A stretch of DNA of 64,000 bases from Glaciimonas soli (GTDB lineage Bacteria; Pseudomonadota; Gammaproteobacteria; Burkholderiales; Burkholderiaceae_D), in NCBI RefSeq assembly GCF_009497155.1, contig NZ_WINI01000009.1, positions 1 through 64,000 on the forward strand, given 5' to 3'. The stretch's first letter is position 1. Each line of letters begins with the position of its first letter. The notes beneath the pieces are model-generated. The model had not been told where the DNA came from and ran no database searches. It worked only from the letters and a program-made list of their open reading frames with translations. Both the position numbers and the translations under genes were made by a program. Positions 44,154-51,420 of this stretch are shown piece by piece.

Positions 44154-45191
44154 ATGGCTCGAATCCGTAAGCGTGGCACATCAAAATATCAAGCACGTGT
44201 CCGCATCAAAGGCTATCCAGAGGTAGCCCGTACCTTCTCATCAAATGCAGCGGCTGTCCTATGGGCGGCACAGCGAGAGCAGCAGCTACTCCAAGGATTA
44301 GGCGAAGCTCTGAAGGAAGCCGATGCATTGCCTCTCAGCGTCGCACTGACTCGTTACGCAGAAACAGTTACTCCACGCAAGAAAAGCGCTCATAGCGAGC
44401 TAAACCGCATCAAGGTATGGTTACGCCAGCCCTTAGCCTCCCTTACTCTATCCTCCATTCGTGGCAAACATTTAGCCGAATATCGGGATAGCCGTATCCT
44501 CGCTTCAGCTAGCGGCAACACTATTCGTTTAGAACTTGCTGTTATTTCTCATCTATACGAAGTAGCCCGGAAGGACTGGGGACTAGAGCATCTAGTCAAC
44601 CCGGTCAAAGTCATCCACAAACCCAAGCTACCTAGAGGACGCACTAGACGCCTATACAACGGTGAAGAACTGGCTTTATTAAATTGGTGTGAGCAAAATG
44701 AAAACTTACGTCTTAAATACATTGTCATCATTGCAATTGAAACTGCTATGCGTCGTGGTGAGTTGGCAGGTCTTACGTGGCAGGACGTAAATCTTTCAAC
44801 TCGCATGATTTATTTAGATGACACAAAGAACGGGGAGTCGCGCACCATTCCGCTATCATCTCGTGCTCTGGGAGCTTTCAAAGCACTAGAGGATATCAAA
44901 GACACTCGTACCATCACTTCGGCCACAGCCTCTCAGAACTCATCCAAGAGCGAGATACCTATTTTTAATTTGCATGTAGATAATATCTCCGCAGAATTCT
45001 TAGCCGCCCGCAGAGGATGTCACATAGAAGGCTTGACCTTTCATGACCTGCGCCACGAAGCCACCTCTCGCCTCTTTGAAAAAGGCTTCAACATGATGGA
45101 AGTGGCGACTATAACAGGTCATAAGTCTATGCAGATGCTGAAGCGCTATACGCACCTGAGGCCTGCTGATCTACTGGCACGGCTTGGGTGA
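44154..45191 (+). CDS. int: island tyrosine integrase
   Basis: From the ATG at 44154 the product is 345 residues. AGGAGG ends eight bases before this ATG, favouring it over the in-frame ATG at 44127. The catalytic domain has AIETAMRRGELAGLTW (first Arg), a THDLRHEA-like HDLRHE (His-x-x-Arg), ITGHKSMQML with His323, and Tyr332 followed by THLRPADLL. It resembles tRNA-targeting phage/island integrases. Position just after the tRNA fragment identifies it as the enzyme that inserted this element. Its N-terminus carries a basic arm-binding segment (ARIRKRGTSKYQARVR). Confidence 0.93.
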   Translation: MARIRKRGTSKYQARVRIKGYPEVARTFSSNAAAVLWAAQREQQLLQGLGEALKEADALPLSVALTRYAETVTPRKKSAHSELNRIKVWLRQPLASLTLSSIRGKHLAEYRDSRILASASGNTIRLELAVISHLYEVARKDWGLEHLVNPVKVIHKPKLPRGRTRRLYNGEELALLNWCEQNENLRLKYIVIIAIETAMRRGELAGLTWQDVNLSTRMIYLDDTKNGESRTIPLSSRALGAFKALEDIKDTRTITSATASQNSSKSEIPIFNLHVDNISAEFLAARRGCHIEGLTFHDLRHEATSRLFEKGFNMMEVATITGHKSMQMLKRYTHLRPADLLARLG

Positions 45192-45217
45192 TGGTGCGGT
45201 GGCGGCCTCGGTTTTGA

Positions 45218-45370
45218 AATGATGCTCCGGCCTCACCTGCTTATCTCACGCAGATTCGGCAGTTTTTGAAGGATAACAATATCGAAGCTAATGTTGTGCC
45301 GGGGTCGCCTATTGCGAAGTTAACTGACTCACCGCCGTTTGCTGGTAGTGAGGCTGGAGATTTTCATTGA
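45218..45370 (+). pseudogene. 3' remnant of a phage gene, copy 1
   Basis: After a stop at 45215-45217 an open frame encodes 50 residues including IRQFLKDNNIEANVVPGSP and then AKLTDSPPFAGSEAGDFH before a stop; no start codon is present. The C-terminal half matches the inverted copy at 60397-60498 (EANVVPxSPxxKLTDSxPFA). The RQFLKDN...PGSP...LPF pattern recalls C-termini of small terminase proteins of T7-like podophages, a tentative memory-based link. It lies directly after the integrase. Confidence 0.55.
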
Positions 45371-45378
45371 ATCCGTCA

Positions 45379-46050
45379 TCAATTTAATAACTCAGTTTCC
45401 TTATCACCGACAAATACCCACTTCTTTTCAAGTGGGTCATACAAGCCGCATTGATTAATATCAGACGTATCAGAGGTAATTTCACACAGCTTCACGGCAT
45501 GCTCTGCCGCTGCAAGTTTCTCGCTATATGACCACTCAGCAATATCAAGTAACGTTCCATAATAATTGTGGATGCCCGATCTACCGTAAATTTCATCTAC
45601 AGCGTCTAAGTTGTTGCACACTACAGTAAAACATTCCTGCTTGACTACTTCCAGTGACACATCAAATTGATAGGGTTTAAGTAAGCCAGAAGGGTAAGAA
45701 CCACCATCCCGGAAACCGACAAGTTTTCCGTTGGTAGCGGCCATTGCATAGACTAGATAAATGGTTAGTTTGAAGTCGTGTGTTTGTATGAATTCTCTCG
45801 GACACGCCTGATGGAAGGGAGTAACCTCCCATTCATTAAAATCCTTGTTCAAAGAAAGTGCTTCAATGTGTGCATCAATCGGACTGAGGAAAACAGCAAT
45901 GCCCTCTTGCTTCTCAGCCCCACCCACAGATAGGTTGTAGCAAAGGAGCGCACCGTAACGATTATTATGTTGATCACGCTTAATTAGAACGTAGCTACTG
46001 GTGAGATTACTATGGAAAAAATGGTCTTTATCATCATGCCCGTCGTGCAT
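45379..46050 (-). CDS. unknown soluble protein at end of effector cassette
   Basis: A 223-residue protein starting MHDGHDDKDHFFHSN, with no signal peptide or membrane helix and mixed alpha/beta pattern. It is the last gene of the leftward series beginning with the PAAR gene. It could be an immunity protein, a regulator or unrelated cargo. Its composition is ordinary for a cytoplasmic protein, and no family is recognised. The duplicated fragment at 46071-46109 lies just upstream of it. Confidence 0.65.
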   Translation of the reverse strand: MHDGHDDKDHFFHSNLTSSYVLIKRDQHNNRYGALLCYNLSVGGAEKQEGIAVFLSPIDAHIEALSLNKDFNEWEVTPFHQACPREFIQTHDFKLTIYLVYAMAATNGKLVGFRDGGSYPSGLLKPYQFDVSLEVVKQECFTVVCNNLDAVDEIYGRSGIHNYYGTLLDIAEWSYSEKLAAAEHAVKLCEITSDTSDINQCGLYDPLEKKWVFVGDKETELLN

Positions 46051-46070
46051 ATTTATCTCGATTTAAATTA

Positions 46071-46109
46071 GAACTGAAAAAGGACTAACGTGAAATAACG
46101 TTTCTTCAT
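46071..46109 (-). pseudogene. truncated duplicate of the neighbouring membrane-protein start
   Basis: These 39 bases match 46396-46434, the first 13 codons of the next gene upstream, at 36 of 39 positions. They encode MKKRYFTLVLFQF, then a stop. Similarity continues into the bases upstream of the ATG. It is the residue of a former tandem copy of the membrane-protein gene, most of which has been lost. Confidence 0.75.
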
Positions 46110-46140
46110 TGCTTTGTTTGGAATAAAGAGTTTGCCTGGC

Positions 46141-46434
46141 TCAAAATGAATAAAAGAACCATCCCCAAAACTCGAAAAATGGCAAGAGCAAGACAAGAAA
46201 TAAAATAATCATTGCTCTATTTTTAGTGTCTTTTATCGCAAAAACCATCGAAATAAAAATTGTCGCTAGCCATGCAAAAAGCATATACATCGAAAATTTC
46301 ATGGTTAATGAATAAGCACCCATTCCGTCTTCCGCTTGAGAGTCAATTTCCGCCCAAGAGTACCTTCTTAAAATAGCTGCTAAAACAATAAGCAAGAGCT
46401 GAAAAAGGGCTAACGTGAAATAGCGTTTCTTCAT
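46141..46434 (-). CDS. small membrane protein, possible immunity protein
   Basis: A 97-residue protein, MKKRYFTLALFQLLLIVL, with three hydrophobic stretches (N-terminus; YMLFAWLATIFISMVFAI; MIILFLVLLLPFFEFWGW). A truncated duplicate of its start lies downstream at 46071. Small membrane proteins after a lipase effector often protect the envelope of the producer, but this is inference from position. No family is recognised. Confidence 0.68.
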   Translation of the reverse strand: MKKRYFTLALFQLLLIVLAAILRRYSWAEIDSQAEDGMGAYSLTMKFSMYMLFAWLATIFISMVFAIKDTKNRAMIILFLVLLLPFFEFWGWFFYSF

Positions 46435-46467
46435 TTATCGTTTGGAGTAATTACTCTTTAGTTGCTG

Positions 46468-46719
46468 TCAAGATTGGCTCAATCTCTCATCATCGGTAAT
46501 CCATCCTTTGCCCTTCACGCACGAGACCTCGGTGTATCTATCTACTTTTCCATATGAGTATTTCCCCTTGGCACAAATTTCACCTTTGCTGATGACAAAA
46601 AATTTCGGCCCATTGACACTCGAATAGGCTTGAATATCCTTTGTCGCAATCCATTTGCCACTTGGATTTTCACTGCAACCTAGTATTAGCATTGAACAAA
46701 TCACCAATAAGAATTTCAT
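46468..46719 (-). CDS. small lipoprotein, possible immunity protein
   Basis: The 83-residue product has a short signal and lipobox (MLILGCSENPSGKW, Cys15), so it is predicted to be a lipoprotein. Mature part is about 68 residues with two further cysteines (EICAKG and VSCVKG) that may form a disulfide. Known immunity proteins of type VI phospholipase effectors are often lipoproteins, so it is a good immunity candidate. This is inferred from context. Confidence 0.72.
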   Translation of the reverse strand: MKFLLVICSMLILGCSENPSGKWIATKDIQAYSSVNGPKFFVISKGEICAKGKYSYGKVDRYTEVSCVKGKGWITDDERLSQS

Positions 46720-46728
46720 TTTTCCCGT

Positions 46729-47226
46729 TTACTGCCCTAGTTGAAAGTACAGGTGGTGTGGTTTCGTTGATATAGAAAGCATGTAAGCCATCGGTGGCGC
46801 TTTTTCCATTTGCCTGCTTAAGACCGCACAAAGATACTGCTTCTTATCCGTAGTTGCTATCAATGACCAATTAGTATTCTGGTCAAGTTCTACGTCACCT
46901 TTTTCAAGCATGCCTTTATATTCGACTTTACTTACATTAATCAGAGCGGCAGCCGATACCGGAGAAAATCGCTTCCCATAAAAAATCGAAGTCAATCCAT
47001 CTTTTTTTGCATAGCCAATTTCTACCCCTTTAAAGGTGCTGTATTTGGCCCTGTATTTACCAGCATAACTGTCGTCTTCAGTTATTTCTCCAAACGGTAT
47101 GGCGCTTATTTTCACCCCACTTTGAGATGTGCCGGTTACACAGGCGTGGCGTACTGCTTCAGGAGGAATATCCGCAAAGGCAGAAAGCGACAAAGATAAT
47201 AGGCTGAAAAATATAAGTTTCTTCAT
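46729..47226 (-). CDS. periplasmic protein, possible immunity protein
   Basis: A 165-residue protein with a clear Sec signal peptide (MKKLIFFSLLSLSLSAFA, cleavage after A-x-A-like site about residue 18). The mature protein is beta-rich with two cysteines (HACVTG; YLCAVL). It overlaps the upstream small gene by four bases. A periplasmic location matches the expected site of a lipase effector, so an immunity role is plausible. No family is recognised. Confidence 0.72.
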   Translation of the reverse strand: MKKLIFFSLLSLSLSAFADIPPEAVRHACVTGTSQSGVKISAIPFGEITEDDSYAGKYRAKYSTFKGVEIGYAKKDGLTSIFYGKRFSPVSAAALINVSKVEYKGMLEKGDVELDQNTNWSLIATTDKKQYLCAVLSRQMEKAPPMAYMLSISTKPHHLYFQLGQ

Positions 47227-47390
47227 TTGTATGGCTTCGATTTCGTAAGATTTAAATAGTCATCACTTTGCTTCCAAAATATTGGCCCACCACTTGCCGC
47301 AGTTGATTCATAAACATGATCATACCTACCAATTTCCACTTTTTCCGTGATCGTTTTTCCTGCAACTTTCTTCTTAATAATTTTTGTCAT
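47223..47390 (-). CDS. small basic protein between YdcF-like and periplasmic genes
   Basis: From the ATG at 47390 the product is 55 residues (MTKIIKKKVAGKTITEKVEI). The frame opens 12 codons earlier inside the YdcF-like gene. It has a basic N-terminus and no membrane helix. The four-base overlap with the next gene supports translation. Function is unknown. Confidence 0.5.
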   Translation of the reverse strand: MTKIIKKKVAGKTITEKVEIGRYDHVYESTAASGGPIFWKQSDDYLNLTKSKPYK

Positions 47391-47403
47391 AATTACCAAT
47401 TTT

Positions 47404-47982
47404 TTATGGTTTACGGCACTGGTCATTTTTCAAAGTGTAGGAATAAAAGCCAACAACTTCCCGCGCTAGTGAATAGATATCCCTCCACTCAAAGAATCGA
47501 GGGTGCGCATTGGAGAGCGTTGAAATTCCGCATTGTTTAAACGCCAAACGCGCACGCGATATGTGGAAATACTGAGACACGAGCAAGGCGCTTTTAAATC
47601 CGTGTTGACGCATCATGGCGGCGCTGTTCTTGGCGGTATCTGCTGTTGTATTCCCCTGACTATCAACCAAGATTGATGTGCTAGGAATTTTTCGATCAAC
47701 TAGATACTTCCTCATGGCGATTGCTTCGTCTATACCCTCCTTGCCAATACCCCCACTCACTATCAAATTGGGGATAATGCCACTATTGTATAGCTCCACT
47801 GCTTTGTTCAAGCGAGCAGCTAAACGAGGGGAAACGCTACCATCTGGATTTACCTTATTGCCAAAGACAATAGCAACATCGCTGATTTTTAATTGATCAT
47901 TAAAACCATCAATAGTGATAGCTACGGCAGTCAGGAAGAAGAAAAGCAACGCCACTAAGAAGCTGTATTTGAAGACGCTCAT
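47404..47982 (-). CDS. YdcF/SanA-type DUF218 membrane protein
   Basis: The 192-residue product has one N-terminal membrane helix (FLVALLFFFLTAVAI), then a DUF218 domain. The visible motifs are IVFGNKVNPDGSVSPRLAAR, LIVSGGIGKEG, an ILVDSQGNTTADTAKN segment and LLVSQYFHISRARLAFKQ. Relatives such as SanA and ElyC act on envelope integrity. Its place in an effector cassette is unusual and suggests an envelope-protective role, which is inferred. It shares one base with the upstream gene. Confidence 0.85.
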   Translation of the reverse strand: MSVFKYSFLVALLFFFLTAVAITIDGFNDQLKISDVAIVFGNKVNPDGSVSPRLAARLNKAVELYNSGIIPNLIVSGGIGKEGIDEAIAMRKYLVDRKIPSTSILVDSQGNTTADTAKNSAAMMRQHGFKSALLVSQYFHISRARLAFKQCGISTLSNAHPRFFEWRDIYSLAREVVGFYSYTLKNDQCRKP

Positions 47983-48404
47983 TATTTTTTTGAGTTCGCA
48001 GTTTTACACAGTGAACGCACCTGTATTGGGTCATCACCCGTAATCCCATAACGGTACTTACAATACGTCAGAAACTCGTTGAGTTCCTCTGTACCGGGAA
48101 GCCAATCTCCATTCGCGTCCATCCGTTTCGTGTATTCATGCTCCTCCCCTGTTGGCTCAGATTTATATGGGTCAAAAAATGAAATTTGAAAAGTAGGGTA
48201 TTTTTTAATGAACAGTTCCTTGTTGGTTTCATTTTCACCAATAATCATCACTGAGCCACAAAATAACCATACGAACACCGCAATGACTGTGAGAGTTATA
48301 TATTTCGTAGGTTTATTCAAATAATTTCTCGCACAATCTACGTGGTTAATACATTTCAAACAAACGACAACAAAACAATTAAGGTAGATGCAAGTAACGA
48401 GCAA
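47982..48404 (-). CDS. single-pass membrane protein in effector cassette
   Basis: A 140-residue protein with a cysteine-rich N-terminus, a membrane helix (YITLTVIAVFVWLFCGSVMI) and a soluble, acidic C-terminal domain (FFDPYKSEPTGEEHEYTKRM...) ending in TANSKK. The start shown overlaps the previous gene by 49 bases, so the true start may be further inside. The layout suits an immunity protein exposed to the periplasm. No family is recognised. Confidence 0.62.
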   Translation of the reverse strand: MLVTCIYLNCFVVVCLKCINHVDCARNYLNKPTKYITLTVIAVFVWLFCGSVMIIGENETNKELFIKKYPTFQISFFDPYKSEPTGEEHEYTKRMDANGDWLPGTEELNEFLTYCKYRYGITGDDPIQVRSLCKTANSKK

Positions 48405-48613
48405 ATACTAAATTTTCGAAATGGGGGGAATTGCTGTTTATTGGTAAGGTATATGCCAGCCAAAACGATAGCGGAAATAACAACTTGAGACGCTATGATT
48501 TCCAGTAAAAAAAGAAAGCCGAAGCCCCAATCTGGACGATGGTTGTATTTCTCTAGAGAATAGAGCATGAATGCTGGGAAAATGAAAAGGAAATATTTCA
48601 TCATTGCCATCAT
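48356..48613 (-). CDS. small three-helix membrane protein after lipase
   Basis: The 85-residue product is almost all membrane helix (YFLFIFPAFMLYSL; GFGFLFLLEIIAS and following). Its start overlaps the lipase stop by four bases. It is the first gene after the effector, the usual slot for cognate immunity, so it is the leading candidate for that role. There is no sequence motif to confirm it. Confidence 0.68.
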   Translation of the reverse strand: MMAMMKYFLFIFPAFMLYSLEKYNHRPDWGFGFLFLLEIIASQVVISAIVLAGIYLTNKQQFPPFRKFSICSLLASTLIVLLSFV

Positions 48614-49293
48614 CTCAGTCCCTGATCATATAAGTATTTTGCAAGCCGTGTACGGCGCTCCTTACCTTCGGGGCTGTCTGGACGAAAATAAAAATGTCCA
48701 ATCCCTTTGGTAGTACCTGAAGCAGCGTCTTGGTCCATCAAAATTTTCGCACTTGTAACTAACTCTGTTTCGGACATTCCTGCATAGAGCGGGTCATCAG
48801 CATCTGTCAGATTAATTTTAATAACACTCTTAATGTTTTTGTTCATTATGAGCGAATTCAAAAATCTAGAGTCTATTGGACAAGCAATCAATACTAGGTG
48901 ATCGACAACATGCCCGTTATTCGCGTAAAAATTTGCAGTTTGGGCGGCAAGTAACGAACCATAAGAGTAGCCGATAAGATTGAACTGCCCACTTGGATTA
49001 TCAAGGCCACGGCTGATAGTCCATTCATCGGTGTCCTCGTAACGTAGAGTAGTTGCTGTCCATAAGGCGTCTGTCTTTTCGTTGCCTGTTGTATTGACTC
49101 CTCGATAGACGTGCTGAATTCCAGCATTCAATAGTGCTTGAATTTGATCTGTAATATACGGCCCGTTAAGTCCAGCACCACCCCAATACAGTGTGCCTCT
49201 TGGCTTCTTGATATATACCTTTACAGGCTTGGTATCGCTTCGTAAAGTCATTACTGCTGTTACGACGGCGACAGGAGCTAATGGTAACGGCAT
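48610..49293 (-). CDS. alpha/beta-hydrolase lipase, type VI secretion effector candidate
   Basis: The 227-residue product has the nucleophile elbow IGYSYGSLLA with Ser110, probable Asp in NLTDADDPLY (166/167) and His200 in GIGHFYFRPDS. An N-terminal strand with YWGGAGLNG may supply the oxyanion hole. No signal peptide is present, as expected for a type VI cargo. It directly follows the PAAR gene (adjacent stop/start), a strong sign of effector-spike pairing. The family resembles Tle phospholipases in layout, but assignment to a named Tle class is not possible by eye. Confidence 0.82.
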   Translation of the reverse strand: MPLPLAPVAVVTAVMTLRSDTKPVKVYIKKPRGTLYWGGAGLNGPYITDQIQALLNAGIQHVYRGVNTTGNEKTDALWTATTLRYEDTDEWTISRGLDNPSGQFNLIGYSYGSLLAAQTANFYANNGHVVDHLVLIACPIDSRFLNSLIMNKNIKSVIKINLTDADDPLYAGMSETELVTSAKILMDQDAASGTTKGIGHFYFRPDSPEGKERRTRLAKYLYDQGLR

Positions 49294-49839
49294 TTAAACA
49301 CCCTCCCCGAATATTTCAATTTTCACTTCTTCAGCTTTATCAGATGCAATTTTTTTGGTGAAGCCAGAGTCATCCGTATTTCCTTCAATCACACCACTTG
49401 AGTAATGAATTTTATAGAACCGGTTTTTTAGCGGCTCACCAGTTTTTTCATCATGAAGTTGAAAATGTTGATCAAATTTTTTGGGATGAGTATCCTGAGC
49501 CGTACTTATGTCACTCGGTCGCGGGCCAGTTCCCTGAGAGCCAATCCCCTCACTCTCTGTAATCATGCGTGCATTGCCAAGGGAAGCAATTAACCGTGGT
49601 GGCGGTTCACATTTACACAGGCACAAATCACCATGAAGCGCGACTTCATTACCGTAGAAGGTGAGCGGCAATCTTGGCCCTGTAGGGAAAATACGCCCGG
49701 TGGTATTGCATTTTGGGCAGAGGACACTATCACCGGCAACGGCAATATTTCTACCGCTGTCTGTTGCAGGATTAAGGAGCGCTAGCACTACGCCATCCAC
49801 TGTAGTTTTGTCGCCGTGGACAATAAAATACCGTTCCAT
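49294..49839 (-). CDS. PAAR-domain spike protein with adaptor-like tail
   Basis: The 181-residue product begins MERYFIVHGDKTTVDGVVL and continues with GRNIAVAGDSVLCPKC, then FYGNEVALHGDLCLCKCEPP. This is the repeated glycine/histidine/cysteine pattern of PAAR proteins that tip type VI secretion spikes. Its C-terminal part (HFQLHDEKTGEPLKNRFYKI, then VIEGNTDDSGFTKKI) looks like a transthyretin-like adaptor. No VgrG or type VI structural genes are in the window, so the cassette would depend on an apparatus encoded elsewhere. It leads the leftward effector operon. Confidence 0.85.
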   Translation of the reverse strand: MERYFIVHGDKTTVDGVVLALLNPATDSGRNIAVAGDSVLCPKCNTTGRIFPTGPRLPLTFYGNEVALHGDLCLCKCEPPPRLIASLGNARMITESEGIGSQGTGPRPSDISTAQDTHPKKFDQHFQLHDEKTGEPLKNRFYKIHYSSGVIEGNTDDSGFTKKIASDKAEEVKIEIFGEGV

Positions 49840-50144
49840 ACGCAGTCATCCTTCTTTATAGTTATTGCTATGCGGTTTACATATTCCATTATATTTTTAA
49901 TACGTGCAACGTTGATGTTCGGCAATCCCTCCACCTCTAAAGGATTCATCTATAAGCAATCTCAGTAAGACCCCCATAGCACTCGCTGTGGAAACTACAC
50001 TTGACCCACTCAAGGCCGACTTCCACAATTTTCTGTATGTCACCTGGAAGCATCTTGGCCTTCCAGACCTCATCATGGACGCTCGGATAATATGTGAAAG
50101 AAACGCCTCCAGCACATGCCAAAAGCGCCTCTGCTAACAGTTAC
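49840..50144. other. gap with a possible degraded frame
   Basis: No gene is convincing. On the minus strand a frame without a normal start encodes a protein-like stretch (SFTYYPSVHDEVWKAKM, then QKIVEVGLEWVKC) ending at about 49948. A GTG-started frame overlaps it. This may be the decayed end of a phage gene. The promoter of the PAAR operon should also lie here. Confidence 0.35.
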
Positions 50145-50894
50145 TTAATGCTGACGCCCGATGTGTCCATAGCGCTCCGAAAGCCATACGAAGCCAGCAG
50201 GAGTAACACGCGTTTGTGGCTTAGAGAAACCTAAATTACTTACATCCTGCTTAACTTCGAAGTAGCCGCGCTTTGCATGCAAAGATTTAGGAAGCAACGG
50301 CATGTGTTTACTACGTCGGTATAAAACACCGTCACTTTGAAGAAAATCGAAGAACATCTTAGGAGCTATCCCCAGCCCCTTTGCTACCTCAGTAAGCGTC
50401 TGTGTACCAGCAGAGCCAACGTAATTTTCATGGAATTCAACAGCGGGTTGCGCGGCTGCTAACTCTTGCATCAAGCGTTCCGATTTTGTCTTGAGAGCGG
50501 TAAATGCTTTAAAGATCAATTCATCTTCGGACATTTCACCAGTGGCCACTTTTTCTTCACCCATGATGTAAGCGCCATCCTTGCGGATTGCAGGCAGGAC
50601 CACAGATGTGACCCATTTTTTGAATTCTTGAGCAACAGGTTTGCGGCTGGTCATGATTAAAGAGTACAGACCAGATTCAGTAACGGCAGTTAGTTTCTGT
50701 TTGCCGCCAAGGGTCTGAATTAAAGTAAGACCCTTTTCATCATCTTTAAGACGGGATAATGCCTTAGTCGGGTTGTCTACACTAAGCGCCATGCAGACAT
50801 CTTTAGCGGCAAACCACGGGTTGTTGTCAGTGCCTGTTACTACACGTAGAGTCAATCCCGGTACGAAAGTGAAAGTTGCTTGAGTTGTGTTCAT
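50145..50894 (-). CDS. ant: BRO-N/KilAC phage antirepressor
   Basis: The 249-residue product has an N-terminal BRO domain: VTGTDNNPWFAAKDVCMAL, then ALSRLKDDEKGLT and TAVTESGLYSLIMTSRKP, followed by EFKKWVTSVVLPAIRKDG. The C-terminal KilAC/ANT domain begins near VAKGLGIAPKMFFDFLQSDG and ends with TPAGFVWLSERYG. Such proteins inactivate phage repressors or act in phage development. It belongs to the phage-derived central part of the island. Confidence in family is high; its target is unknown. Confidence 0.9.
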   Translation of the reverse strand: MNTTQATFTFVPGLTLRVVTGTDNNPWFAAKDVCMALSVDNPTKALSRLKDDEKGLTLIQTLGGKQKLTAVTESGLYSLIMTSRKPVAQEFKKWVTSVVLPAIRKDGAYIMGEEKVATGEMSEDELIFKAFTALKTKSERLMQELAAAQPAVEFHENYVGSAGTQTLTEVAKGLGIAPKMFFDFLQSDGVLYRRSKHMPLLPKSLHAKRGYFEVKQDVSNLGFSKPQTRVTPAGFVWLSERYGHIGRQH

Positions 50895-50918
50895 GTTGTT
50901 GATTCCTTTAAGGGTGTA

Positions 50919-51152
50919 CTACTTAATTTTTGGTTTCTCTTTCAGCCAAGCATCAGGAATACTCTTGTCCGCATACTTGAACCCATACTTCAAACACCAG
51001 TCGCCATAAGTGGTCTTACTGGTTTTCGAGATGGTTGTTTTTGAACGTGAGAATACGAACCGAATGTCTAGTTCGGGATGCTGCTGCTTGATGAGGAGGT
51101 GTTTTTGGCGGTCAGCCGTGAGAAAGCGACCTTTTGAATGTGTGATTACTTG
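50919..51152 (-). pseudogene. N-terminally truncated T7-type endonuclease I
   Basis: The minus-strand frame reads SKGRFLTADRQKHLLIKQQ, then HPELDIRFVFSRSK, TTYGDWCLKYGFKYADKSIP and AWLKEKP before the stop at 50919. This closely parallels the C-terminal half of phage T7 endonuclease I (gp3), a Holliday-junction resolvase. There is an in-frame stop at 51153-51155 and no start. The E-x-K pair of the active site appears reduced (His where the Glu is expected before Ser-Lys) and the N-terminal catalytic residues are missing, so it should be inactive. Confidence 0.8.
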
Positions 51153-51420
51153 TTAGTGCTTTCGATGGTACATGTGCTGCTGAAAAGATTCTTATGACCC
51201 CCTCTAAAGGTAACCAGCAGATATCTATAGTGTATCTATGGCTATCCTGCCTGTGGTACAACGTGGTATGACCTACACTCTCACCACAAGACATAACACC
51301 ATAGACACTACACAAGCTAACCAGTGATGAAGCTAAAGCATGTACAGTAGTGCTTCCACTGGCTATCTTGTGGTGAGTCCTGCTTGCTTATCTTGATAGT
51401 GGTACGCAGTGGCCTAGCAG
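51153..51420. other. intergenic DNA upstream of the endonuclease remnant
   Basis: Nothing gene-like is seen except a short unlikely minus-strand frame. The missing 5' part of the endonuclease I gene should have lain here, but no similarity to its N-terminus is visible. Short CTATAGTG and repeated ACACTA-like words are present without clear meaning. Confidence 0.35.

Noticed and set aside
49897-50115. GTG-started 72-residue minus-strand frame.
   Set aside because: Its translation looks random, whereas an overlapping frame without a start looks more protein-like; neither is supported as a gene.
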